Translations under genes and position numbers: made by a program
In this document: positions 25,237 to 38,800 of the stretch, in pieces
Layout of the letters: every line of letters begins with the position of its first letter
Position numbering within the stretch: position 1 is the stretch's first letter
From: Liriodendron chinense
Taxonomy: Eukaryota; Streptophyta; Magnoliopsida; Magnoliales; Magnoliaceae
Direction of reading: 5' to 3'
Assembly: GCA_003013855.2 (NCBI GenBank)
Contig: ML058469.1
Span: forward strand, 6,696,001 to 6,760,000
Length of the DNA stretch: 64,000 bases
Notes under the pieces: generated by a model
What the model saw: the letters and a program-made list of their open reading frames with translations, nothing else
What the model was told of the DNA's origin: nothing
Databases searched by the model: none

Positions 25237-28200
25237 TCAGGCCAAGTACCTGAACATGTTCGGGTTATCCTTATCCCTCTCCAGATAATCCCTAGTGATG
25301 AGATCTTCTATCCGCTTCTTGATTGCTTTAAAATCAGGCTGCAAATACAATGCTTCAAGCTTAGTAATGGAAAGCTGACGGACATCAGGAAAGAAGAAAT
25401 ATGTGTTGTCTTAGAGTCTTAAACATGGACCCATCATAAGTAATGTTGTCAACCTCAGAAGGCAGGTATGAAGATAATCATCTGGCACATGATAAGCTCA
25501 AGAGTGCATTTGCAACCACTGTTCTTTAGAACAGTCACAAGGGTTCTCTTATTACATTCCGACCACTATAAGAGTGCTGCTGCTAAGGATATCTGGGCAA
25601 AGAAGACTTAGATTCCTAGCAGCAGGTGCATGTGTCAAACACTTGTGTGAGTTCTAGTCCATTCATCAGGCATGCCAGTGAGTATGCCCCTTGCCCAAAA
25701 ACCAGGTCAATACATGCAATTTGTAATTGGACATTTTGAATAGCCCACTGGCCTGCACTGAACATACATGTGTGGTCCATCCGGTAAAAGGTACCCGGTA
25801 ATGGTAACAGCCAATCATGTGACCATTACAATATTGGCCATAACGGCCGTTACAACCCTGTACAGTCAAAAAAATTAAACGGAAAAAATGTAAAAAAATC
25901 ATTGTAAAAAAATCAGAAAATGTGAGGATAGGAAACATGTATTCTTTTCTGATTTGAACATGTATTTGATGGTGCAAGGGGTCATTCTTTGTAAGAATGT
26001 TGTCTCAAGCTGCTTGATAGTATTAACCTAAGATTGAATCTGAAACAGCATCATCTCCCATATTTAAGCTCTACGTATCTACTATCAATATATAATAAAG
26101 ATAATGTCTACGTATAAGTAATGATGAGTTGATCACACAATTATAGGTCCATTATGCAAGCATATTTAGGATCCGAACACAAGTCGAGCATGATTTAGTG
26201 TATTAGGGACCATTATGTATAAGTACAACCAGTGTTGTCGCATGCAATTGCATATGCCATTTGGAGAGCATGGACTGCATATGCATATGTCGTTTGTTGT
26301 CCATTGGGCTTTATGTGGTTGCACAAAGAAGTATGCGACTATATAAGCCATCATTATACAGTTATGCCATCGCATACTCAGTATGCAATGCATACTGTCC
26401 CAACAGTCAGATTTCTGATTGTTAGGACCTCATGGGCATGATCCATTAGATAGCGTAGACCACATCTCAAGGACATGGTTAATTAGTTACCCACTCAAAC
26501 AACATTAGAAAATCATTATAAAAATAAAGATAAGAAAGCAAATATTCAATGTATTGCTAAATGGTTATAACAAGCCACTATTGCTTTCAACACCGTTAAA
26601 TTGAAAAGCTTCAAAGAATGATTAAAGCAATAGGTCAATTTGGACCTAGCTTAAAACCCCATTTATATCATGGAGGGAAACTTGCTTAAAACATAAGCTG
26701 AGTTTACTAGAAATTTTATCGCCGACTGTCACACATTTCAGGGTGATCGGTAAATCCAGTTGGACATTAAATAACTTTCTCATGAATTGTCCGACTAGGA
26801 CTGTTTAAAAGTTCGTCGGCCCATTCACACAGGACCAAATATATATTTAAATTATTAGATCGTGTTGTTGTGGAATAGAACAAGAATATATTGTCCAAGT
26901 TACACAGACAATGCAACCTCCTACCTAGCTATTAGTGGCCTTAATATGGAAAAAGCGACGCCGTTTATTTTGGACACCATGCGCAGCACATTGTATAGAT
27001 TTAATGTTAAAGGAATTGGTAGGATATGAATTAAAGTGATTGCTACGGCTAGAAAAAATAATTATATTTATATATAAGCATGCCCTTCTACACCATAATG
27101 TGAGAACTGTCACTTGCTTGGGACTCCAATATGGTTCACTCTGCTTCAGTTTATCGTATAGCACCCAATTGTGTTTTGAATCTTTAATCCTCAAAACAAT
27201 CTTACATCTAGTTTAAACATAGTTTCTAAGGTTCCTTTATTTTTTACATAAATGTGGAAAAAGAAGGAAATTTTCAAAATAAAAATTTTCAAAATAGGCA
27301 AAGGTCATATCGCTCTGTAACAGGGTATTGTCCCCATAACGATGCTGATACAGGGCGTTGTATTAGCCCGTATTGGCTGGCCCATTTTTTCATAACAGAC
27401 TGATTCACCCCCGTACCACGTAATGGGAGTAAACCTTTGCTTTATGTAACAGCCTTTACAGTCGTAACAAAACCCTTTTTTAATACCATGCACCACGCCT
27501 CTCTCGGTTAATGATCTTAGAGTTTCTCAAGAAACCCTCTTTCAAGCTGTCTTGTAGCTTGTGGTCCGCCTATGAAACACTCCGGCTGGACTATTTTGGT
27601 TCGTCACGGGATTGGGCCGGACTCGGGCCTATCTTGAGCAACACAATCCAGGCTTGGACAGAGCTTGGCCCAGCCTAGATCCAGCCCATTGACACCCCTA
27701 AGGCAGTTGAATTTTCCATCTAAAGACAGCTCACACTGTACATGTTGCTCAAGACAACAATAACTACAATTTTTTTTAGAGAAGTGAATGCACCAAATAC
27801 CTTGAACATGCGTCCAAGCTGCTCAACACATTCCATTACCAATTGTTGATGACCCAAAACCTTCCGACTCTTCATTATTCGCACAATTGAGGCATCAATG
27901 GCATACCGCCGGTCCTTATCAACATCTTCAATAACCTTCTTCTTCTCATCCACTGGAGGGAGAGGAATCTGCATTTTAAAATGGATCATTTTATCTCTAG
28001 AGTCAAATTTGATCAATCAAATAGCAACATGCGGAGAAATGACGTCCAAAGTATTTTGAAACAAGCCCAGACCTTTATCCTCCTCATCTTATCAGTGAAC
28101 TTGGAATTGAACTCAAAATAGTCAGTCGGAGAGACTGTTTTTGTATTTGGCTCCTTTGTAAGAATCTTGTATTTAGCGCATGACAAAGAATGGAGCAATC

Positions 28201-29800
28201 TAACTATGTCATCATCGGTCAAGTTTAACTGAGTCATGATCTCTGAATAACTCAATCTATCTGAAGCATTGAACAGTAGCAGTGCAGAGGCCTGTAAACA
28301 AGAAAATAAAAGCTCAATAACATACTTACAGACCCTGAATCCAACCAAACAGATCATCCATTTGATATAAGCATGGCCAAGCACTTACCTGATAAGTCGT
28401 CACTATCAACTCCATAGTTTTGGGTTCAAACTTGCCATTGATGTTACAAGTACCCAAAGAGTATATCCATGTGAGTTTTCTGTGTTTTGTTTTGGTCTGA
28501 TAGAACTCCTTGAAAACTTCTACGCATTTAACCTGAAATGAAATTGCAGATCACCTTCTTGCTATAGAAACTAAAGTCACTTAAAGTTGAATACTTGAGA
28601 ACCACAGAGGTAACTGCTTACCATCTCTGCAGGGAGGTTAAGATCAAATGATTTGTAACTTGGCCAGAATCCAGTAGTTAGGACAGTGACTGTCAAGTCA
28701 ATTCCGGGATTTGCATGCGGGTTACTGTTAAGGTATTCCTCAAAACTGGCTTGGTTTTCCCTCGCTAATGTCAAATCCGTGACCTGAATGAAGTGGCATG
28801 AATACCAATTTATGCTCAGATTATATTTACAATATAAAAAAAATCTTTTTTTATCCCTTTTTGAATCGCACACAAGAGTTCTGTTTCAATCATGATGAAT
28901 CAGAAAACAGACCATTCCCTCCATCTTTGAGGTGAACTGCCCACCACACTGTTGCTTCAGCTTCGTTAAAATACTCCTCTCATGGTCATCATTGGCACTT
29001 TTGTCAAATAGGAGACGGCGTGCAAGCTTCTTCCTGCAAATTAGTTGGATGATGATATCACCAACAGACAATAAAAAATTTTTTTTTAAAAAAAAAAAAG
29101 GCAGCATACGGTACAAATTGGCAGAATTCACAAGCATAGACTAGAAGTCGAACCACGCCATGCTCAGCAAAAGGGAACCTTACCTGTAGAATTCTGCGAA
29201 AAGGTCTTTATCGCTAATATATGCAAGCAATTTTACTACCTGCAGAATATTAAGAATTCAGTAGGGAAAAGGCAAAGCATCAAAAGAAATAAAACATTAA
29301 CAAATGCCAACCATGAAAAATAATTTTTTTTTAAAAAATGAAATAGGGGTTACTTTTTCAAGTGTCTCCTCAATGGCTTCATCACTTAATTTCTCGCTCC
29401 CACCCTTTTTCAGGATATTATCACAAAAAGTAGCCAGCAATTCCGCACTGGAGCTGCCTGCAACACCCTTGTTGCAGAAGACCTCAAAAGCCTCTTTTAA
29501 TGCCTGTTGAAAGCAAACAACAACTTTTCTAATAATTAGATAATCAGAACCAGATAATCAATGTCATCCATTCAACCAGAACAACTGAAATAAATACCTT
29601 GTGGAAAAGTGAGTGGTTCATGAAACAGTCGTTCACATACACCAAGTATTTGTCATGCAGCTCAATAACTTTCCTAACAAAAACCTGGAGACCGGCAAAC
29701 ATTTCAACTTCCAGCAATGCCAAATAATTCAATCATGACTCAGCACGACAGTTATAAGAATTACCTGTTCTTGCAAGCCAACGATATCCTTTTTCTCAGC
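25237..29800 (-). CDS. CUL1: CUL1 exons 10-19 (cullin homology domain to C terminus)
   Basis: These ten exons encode residues 332-745. Exon 11 gives VIELHDKYLVYVNDCF. Exons 13-15 give the highly conserved RKKLARRLLFDKSANDDHE and TTGFWPSYKSFDLNLP. Exon 17 contains LLHSLSCAKYKIL, and exon 18 carries the neddylation lysine. Exon 19 supplies the last 33 residues and lies 2.46 kb downstream of exon 18, because intron 18 (25339-27800) holds repeat debris. The other introns in this block are short (about 80-190 bp). Confidence 0.96.
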
Positions 29801-32800
29801 CTGTGAAGAATATAGTAGTCAGCAAGCCTTCTTTCCAATCACGAAAGTCATACATCTAGCTGATATATGGCTCAGTGCTATATATATATATCGTGGCACA
29901 TGATCATGTGCCACACAGAATCAAAACCAAAAATAAAAAAATGCAGTAACTACCACAGCATCAGTATTGTCAAAATCCTACAATTTACGATTTGAGTTGA
30001 ATCCTTTACCTCATACTGAAGCACTAAATAACAACATGGAAACCATTGGGCAAGGCACTTTATCTTCCCAACTCTTGACACCACCTTTACCTCATCCTCC
30101 CCATTTGAGAGCTCCAACCAGTCCACCTACTACTTCAAGTTTTGGTTAAAAGATTATCTTGCTTTGGACTAACCTGCTTTTGTCATCAACCCTGCATGAA
30201 ATTTCACATTGCTTCTCAAATCTCTAACACCCTTCCAATTAGGTGCTGCTCCTGCTTCAAATCTCCATTTCAGACACTCACTCCCATTCCTGCCTTCCTT
30301 ACCTATTTATACTTTTCTTCTTTTTGAAGGATAATAGATTTTTTTTTTTTTTTTTTAAATGCCCAGCAACTGCTGAAACAGAAAAAATTACAACGAACAG
30401 GACAGGGGAAAAGAGGATTAAAGAAGAATAGGAAGAAACTTAACATCAACAGTCCCCGCAGTCTTCCAAAACATCCCTTTTGGATTTCCACGCTACTTTC
30501 TCCCAGGGCCCAGATTTGTTAGAGAAGCAACGGGCATGTTGCAGTTCACCACATATATTCCAGAGAACCGCTGAAAGGAACAAACGCCAAAAGGAGCGTT
30601 TTCCTTTTACAAAACGAACATCATGCCATAAGAAAATAAAATTTTGACCAATACAGCCATCACCCAACTGACTTTAAAGACATTTAGGATATGCAACCAT
30701 TGAACGAAATGACAATGCGGGAATGAGTGATCAATAGATTCCGCATCACCCATACAAAGGATACATATGTTGGGAAGAATCGTGCCCCTTTTCTGAAGGT
30801 TGTCTACCGTAAGAATGCATCTTCAACCCACCAACCAAGTAAAGGAGGACAACTTTTTGGGGGGCCACCGTACGTCCAAAAATCATGGAAGTAGGTAAAA
30901 TCATATGTGCATGCTTCAGCTTGAATGATTGAGTAAAACAACTTCACCGAGAAATTTCCCGAGGGGGATGCCGACAATATCTAATAGTCTTCAACTCCAA
31001 GGAGGGGCTGAAGTGGGTGTAACCACTCCAACATGCTAGAAAAATCTTGCGCTGGGACACCATGCTCCCATACCTCCTTCGAGAGAAAAACACGACGCCA
31101 CTGATATTTGGTCAACGAGAATAGGCAAAACAAAGGGAAATCCTCTACAAGAGAATTGTTACTGCACCACCTATCTTCCCAAAAGCAAATTCTAGAACCG
31201 TCTCCGAGGGCTAAATTCAAACCAGATTTCACCCTAGAGGCAATGGATTTCCACACACTAGATGCCCCATATAGAGATGATTTCTTCACCTCCCACTTCT
31301 AAACCATATTTAGCAACTAAAACTTCCCCCCATAATTTTCCAGATTCAGTTCCAAACTTCCAAATCCATTTTCCGATAAGTGTCATGATCATATCTTCCA
31401 GAACTCTGATATTTGCTCCTCCCACGGGAAAAGGTTCGCAGACTTCATCCCATTTAAGTAGAGATAGAATTTGAATTTTTCCTTTGCTCCTTGCCCTAAG
31501 AATCACTCCACAACCTTTTCTAGTTTATCCAAAACAGATTTTGAGCATTTGAAAAGGGATATATAATATACTAGAAGATTTGAGAGTGCCACCTTGATTA
31601 GAGTTATGAGACCCACCATGGATAAGTGTCTGCATTTCCATTTAGATAACTTCCATTGAAATTTCTCTATTACCTTGTTCCACAAATGCTTCGGAGGCCT
31701 ACCCAAACATTGTGGCAGCCCTAAGTAGGTGGGTGGGAAGGAACTTGTACTACATCCAAACACATTTGCAAGATTAGATAACTCTTACCTTTGAGAGACC
31801 TATGCCAAGCATCTCAATTTCGAAACATTGATCTTTAGACCCCGAGACCACTTCGAAGCAGCCCACTATCTTCCGCAAATTATCCACCATAGCTTCGTTC
31901 GCTTCACAGAACAAAAGTGTGTTAGTGCACTTTTCTGTGGCATACTAGTGCACCTTATTTGTCAATCGCATACGTCAATGTGTTGTAACATCGGTTGAAC
32001 CTTGGCAAGTTGAAGACCGAAGATTCAAGTGGACAAGAAGCATCAAAGAAGAAGAACAGGTAAAAGAGATGGCTTGGTGACCCTAACCCTTAGAACCAAA
32101 ACAACCATAACCTTTAGATGACTTGGACCATATAGTAAAACCCTTACTCATCTTCATTAGCCTTAGAACACTTAGAAAAACATGATAAGTTAAGCTAATA
32201 AAATAGGTGCAAGTTGTTGTAAACAAACCAACCCAGACAGCAGTTTTCGATTGGACTTCGATCCATCGAAGTTCATTTTGATGGGTCTTCAGTCTTCGAT
32301 TTCATCGTAGACCAGTTTGATCCATCGAACATATGTCCAGCAACATTTATGAACTCTCTGGATAGTTTTTCGATCCCATCGAACATCCCTTCAATCCATC
32401 AAAGTGGGTTTTTCAATGCCATCGAAACATGTTTCGATCCATCGAACTAGATGTCCAGCAACTTCAAAAACTCTCTAAACAGTTCTTCGATCCCATCGAA
32501 GTTGGGCTTCAATCTATCGAAGGTATTTTTCGATCCATCAAAGGTGTCTTCGATGCCATCGAAACGACCATTTTCTACCCGTTTTATAGACGTTGGAGCT
32601 TCATTTATAAAGAGGGGAGAGTTGGTCTTTGGGCTAAAGAGGGGGATTTTAGTGAGTTAGAAGCCACCATTATTGCCAACATCCTTAGGCTCTAATTTTA
32701 ACCCATACAAGTCATCTTCTTTGTTATTCATCACAAAAATGGAGCATTCAAAGCTCATTTAAAATATGAACTCGTCCCTCTTAACCTATAGGGTTTAGAC

Positions 32801-35800
32801 CTTCAAATCGATAGTTAAATCATTGTCTAAACTCTATAGAGAGATCCTTGTAGGCGAAATTCTCTAGGCAACCTTTGACCATTAGTTGTAGAGATTTCAA
32901 ACCTACCTCTCATCACCTTGGACATCTCAAGAAGATCAAATGCAAGGAGATTGATCGTTACAGCTGAGGCATTGGCAACACAGCGGCAACAAGATCGAGG
33001 GAGCACATGGGGAGCTAATTCAAGCACGAGAGAGCGAGAAGAAGCAACCCAAGCGGCACATCAACGGGACTCAAATCCGACAAGGTTGTCAATTTGTAGA
33101 GTCAATTCATGCCCATTCCTTGTGTAAGATTAAGTATGAGAGTTTGAATTGCCAAACTCGATAGGTTCAGTTGTAGAACCTAGGCCCAGTTGTATAGCCG
33201 AATCAACTCTTCATGGGGAGCCTCCGGCGGGAGTAAACATGATAAGGACATCAAAGGACCTACACGAGTTTATCAGAGACGGAGGCGACCATCGACATCA
33301 GCGCAGTTTCATCTTTGGATGGGAGACGACTTCCAGATGGGGCCCGTCGGGCCAGTTTGAAGATCCCACATGCATTGGATGTGCATCAAGAAGACCGCAC
33401 ACTGGGATGATGCATGTCGGTTGCTCAGAAGTCTAGTTTAGCCATAGGTTTTGATTTTCGAGTCAATCCGACCGTTGGATCATAGTGATCGGGCCATTGG
33501 GCTACCAGATCTTCCAGATCGAGTCCCTGGACCCTAATTTTTTTATATTTTTGTTTTTGTTATTTTTTTAAGATTTATTGGACGGTTTAGATTGCATTTT
33601 GGATACTTAGTTTGATTATTTTGGAACATGAGGCCATTTCACTTAAGTGAATGGCATAGTTGTAATTTTCTTTTGAATTTTACTATAAAATCAGGGGGGT
33701 GCAAAACGTGCAACCCCAATGATCATTGAGAAAAAGAAAGAGAGATTTCTCTTCTTGGTGCTTCTTCCAATCTTCCTCTTTAGGGTTTGTGAGGAAACCC
33801 TCCCTTCCAATCTTTGTGGAAGGGTAGCAGATTGTTTGGTGGCTTTCCAAGGACTTCTTCTTCATTCTTTCTTCTCCAACATGGTACTTCTCTCATCTTC
33901 TTCACTCTTCTTCTCCCTTTTCGTCTAAATCCTTCTAAACCTAACCGAACACATCTCCCACCCCTTTCATACATCCCACGTGTGACCCTTACACACACGC
34001 ACGTGCGTCCGTACAGACAGCCACATGCGGGGCCCATGTGGGTTCCGTTCCTTCTTTGTTTCTCTTCTAAATCTTTCAGTAACCTTCTGCAACCCTTATC
34101 TACAAAACCCCTTTCCCTAAAATCCTAATTTGAACCTTTAACCCTTTCTTTCAAAACCCTAAACCAATTCTAAACCCTAATCCCCAAATTCCCAAATCTG
34201 ATTTTATTGATTACATGGTCCCTTTACGTTAATAGTGTCATACATATGCTGGATTGAAAGTCCTTACTTCCAAGTGGGTTGTTCTTGCAGCATTTTATAC
34301 TTCCGTGCACCGGATAAGTAATAGCATGGGCCCTTGATAAGTTAAATCTGATTTTTCTTATTTACATTGTGGATGTGCTAGATTTAACTATTGTTTACTT
34401 GAAATCATGTGTATTTTGATCTCATATTCATTCATCCTAGGATGGTTACATCCGTCCTACATCAAAAAACTAAGTTTGGTTGTGGGACTTTGGATTGGTT
34501 GTAGGACCTAAATTGAGGTTCGATTGTAGGACCTTGGCTTATGAGTTAAGCCTAAATTGAGGTTCGGTTGTAGAACCTTGGCTCTAGTGTAGAGCCTAAA
34601 TTGTCAAGTCTCCAAGGGGAGCCACCGACAAGAGTGTGTACGTGGTCCACCAACACGGGTGCGTACGTGTAGGTTCTTAAGTAGAACCTGATCCTTGAGC
34701 AAGATTGTAAGGTTGGGAGGAACCTGTTTAAAATTCCTAGGTAGTAAGTTGAACCTGATTTAAAACCCTCATAGAGAAATCCGGTGATGTCATGGATTGG
34801 GAACGGCAACCGGGAGTGGAGTAGACAAGTAGTCGAACCACTATATATCGTTGTGTTTGTTATGTATTTGAGCACATTTCTACTTATGCGTTGTATGTTT
34901 AATTGCTCAATTATGAATGCCTAATTGGAATGTATGCTAGGCACTAGATAGGCATATTCACACACATCATGTATTTCCACTAGTTGTGTAGACTTGAGCT
35001 TATATGATTGCATATCATATAGTCTACATAGGTTGTATAGATTAGTTACTTGATTAGTTAAATCATTAGTAATCTATGCATTTAGACTAGTTGCTTCATA
35101 GTTATATCTTGGCTAGTCTATATGATTGGGCCCACTAAGGCTTGGAAGCCGAAGTGTTCTTGCTTACCCAGTTTAAATTGTTAAACTAGTTAAGCAAGCA
35201 AAAAGAATTTCAAAAGGTCCTAATCACCCCCCCTCCACCCAAAGGACTTGGCCATAATTCTAATAGCTCCGCAAAGCTTCCTCAAGCACATAGCGTGATA
35301 AGGTGTCGTGTTAGAATACCCTGCACACTTTCAAAGTGTGTCATCCGCAAATTCAAGATGAGATATCTTTGTCCCAATTAGGGTTTTTTTTTTAACTGTG
35401 ATGCTATTAAAAGAAAAAGGCCGCAGCCTGAGAGCACAAATGAGGTTGAACCAAAGCCTGAAATAAGTCCTGCCTCTTGACCTTTACGCAACATGCCACT
35501 AAGGGCTTCCGCCACCACTATAAAGGGGTTGGGAGACAAAGGATCCCCTTGCCTTAATCCCCACAACGCGTTGAAAAATCCCTTAGGAGAACCATTCACC
35601 AAAACTGAGAAAGAAGCTGAAGATACGCATTCCATCATCCAGCCTATCCATCTTTCACCAAATCTCATTCTTTTTAGCATGTATTGAAGAGCTCCATTCA
35701 ACGTGATCATAAGTTTTTTCAATATCTAACTTACAAACCACCCCTTTCCTTCCTTGTGTTTCAAATGAATACATTCGTGAGCTAAGAAAGCAATATCTAG

Positions 35801-38800
35801 GATTTGCCTGTCTGCCACAAACACACCTTGGTTCTCCAATACTTGTTGACATTTTGAAAGAGACACTTCCCAGCTCCCACACCCAAATTTGATGCTGCTT
35901 TGCTTCACACTTCCTGCAACTATAATTTATGATACTGCCTGCAGGAATAAACTTATTCTGCATATCAGATATGTTGCTTCTATATGGGACTTGGAGGTTT
36001 TCAGAAACCCCTATTATCATGTGAAATGATGCAATTGCCCTTCTCGAATCATTTCCCCAAAGGTTAGTTCATTTCCCATTTGCATTGACACTCCACCTGC
36101 TGGACAGCTATACATTTCACATGCTGAGGAAGACATTTTAATTTGAAAAATGCCAGCCTGATCAATGGAGATTCCACCCCTCTTTTTTTTTCTTTTCTTT
36201 TTTTTTTCTTTTTCTTTTTTTTTTTTCTTTTTTTGATGAATGGATGATTTCATTAATCAAACGAGACACAAAACATTAACAAAACCAAGAAAACTATACA
36301 ATGGACTGTACAGAAACATGACAAAAAGAGAAATAAAAAAATATGGCGAATGGCAATGGCATGATACAAAAATTCGTGCTATGCCAGCTTAGCCTTGCAA
36401 TCCTTCCCCATGCCAATTCCCTTCACTTTCCCACAATATCACATCCCAGCTCGCGCAAAACTGGTTCTACTGGATTCCCCTTGACTGACTGTCTAATGTG
36501 GTCCAATCCACAATCAGCCTGAAAATTCTATGCAACACTATACCTGAAGAACACTCTCTTTTTCCCTTTAGAGTATATGATTGCTTCTCTACTTCCATAG
36601 GAACCATACTGTCGCTTGAAGTGCAAACAACCCAATCATCATTCCCACTGGCTTCCACTTCATTCCTTTCCACCCCGAGCAAAGCTCCCCCCGACTGTCA
36701 CTGTATTGACTCAATTCACCCCAAAGTTTCTGAATATTGCTGCGCACACTTGCCATGCATAGTAATTAGTAATGTGTGAGCAGCTCTCCTCTGCTTCTCT
36801 GCACACTTCCAAACGAAGGACATTTACTTTCATTGGGAGTCTTCCAGCCTAAACCACTGAAGGAGCCAAAACCACTATGCTGTTCTCAGGTGCCTTCTTG
36901 CATGTCTTTTTATCACTAGGATCTAACATCCATATCTTTTTATCACTATCCTCCTTGCATGCACTGCCATCTGTTGCTATCAATAGGGACCAGTGGTCCA
37001 TCAATCATCAAACATGATGCTCCATAATCAATGTCCTCCTGATCTCCATGTTGTCCCCAATACTGTTCATCCTATGACACTTGCCCCACTCATTTCCTCC
37101 TCCTGAACCATCCTAGTATTGGTGCATGACTCCTCAACCCACAGCATGATTTCTGTGGGGTTCTGTTGTTCCTACAAATCTTCATTCTCACAAAGAGGAC
37201 CATTTCTCAGTTCAGAGTTATCTTGTCAATTTCATCCACTAGCCCTTATCATGAGGGAATCGTGCAAAGAGCATCTTCAATCCAAACATCGAGAGGTACA
37301 CATACAGCTTCATCTAGGCCCCCATTTTGTTCCAGCTTAACCGATTGACAATCAAAGTATTTTATCGAGCCATCATGGAGTTTTCCCCCAACATCCTTTC
37401 TGATTCCTCTTCCGAGCTCGTCGAGCTCAATCCACATCTCCATGGTGTCTAATCTCCTTGTACACATGCAGAAGCCATGGATGTTCCTTTGGAATGCCCA
37501 TGACAGCAGCTATCTGATCTCACATCATTGCTTCTCTAACAGGCACTACCCATCAAGAGGATAGACTCGGCACTGGACCTTGTTGTAGGGTGTGTGACAG
37601 GACGACAGCTATAATAATGGCGATATATTGTTTTCAAACATGGTGATCCATTGTCATCACTGTCGTCCTCATCATCATAGCCTTGTCCCGACTATTTCAG
37701 GTCAGCAAGGAATTCCTGTTATTGCTTGGAGGTTCTATGACCAACTGCCTGCCTGATTAAAACGCTCCCTTTAACTAGATTTTGGCGCCTGGCCCATTAC
37801 TTCCAGTCAAAGTTAAACTGCGATAACAATAGAAGATTTACATTTTGCCAATGGTCCAAAATAAGTTTGTTGATATGACTTGCCTGACAATTGGACAAGA
37901 ATGATTGCAGGCCAGGTCATCAGGTGCAACCCACTGAACACAAATCTCGTATGTCCCACACATGTCAGATAATGCACATCTCATCGCTACATGCGTAAAT
38001 CTCCACTGTGCATTTCCACGAAGTCACGAAAATTTCATTGTCTCAGGAGCATTAAGAATGACTATCATACTGAGTACTATTAACCAGTGTCTGCATTGTC
38101 GACGAATTGTCGATATTATCGCCGATAATATCGGTGTCGCCAGTGTTGCGACACCGAAACTCCAGTATTTCGTCTCGCTTCCTAATATCGCCGATTTTTT
38201 TGCGATATTATCGATTTTTTTGTCCCAAGCTCACTTTTCGGCGAGAAATCGCTGTACCAACCTACCTGGCACGGGATAACTGTAGCCACCAACCCCTTTT
38301 CGGCGATAAAAGTGCCGATAATGGGGGACTGCGTAGATATACCCAAAATATTCAAAAAAAAAAAGAGAGAAAAGAGGGAAAGATCAGATTTTCGGTACCT
38401 GTAGTTTGTAGAAGAAGATCGCTGACCAGAAGTACTGGTGGGCCAATCTCGAAGAGGACCGTTGATTGGAAGTATCAATGGGCCAATCGATCACCGTAAG
38501 TGCGAAAAAAATCTTTCCTTTTCATTTTTTTCTTGCAATGGATAGAAATTTTCAAAATCTTGGTGATAGATCTGCGACAAATCAGGGATTTTTTGCAATT
38601 TTTATCGGGATTTTGGGGATTTTGAGGGTTCCTTTCCGGAACCCTCTTCTCTGTTGCGAAATGGCTTTGCGAAGCCTTTTGACGGAAATCCGATTCCGTT
38701 TTAAGTTAGTCAGTACGCTTTCATCGTACTGAGTAAACTATGTTGGGCCCACCGTAAATATATGTGGTTTATCCACACCGTCCATCCCCTTTTCCAGCTC

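Noticed and set aside
31918..35331. Interpretation as a complete LTR retrotransposon with two LTRs
   Set aside because: The two ends (TGTTAGTGCAC... and ...GCACACTTTCA) do not show long identical terminal repeats by eye, so only an LTR-type insertion with a target duplication is claimed.
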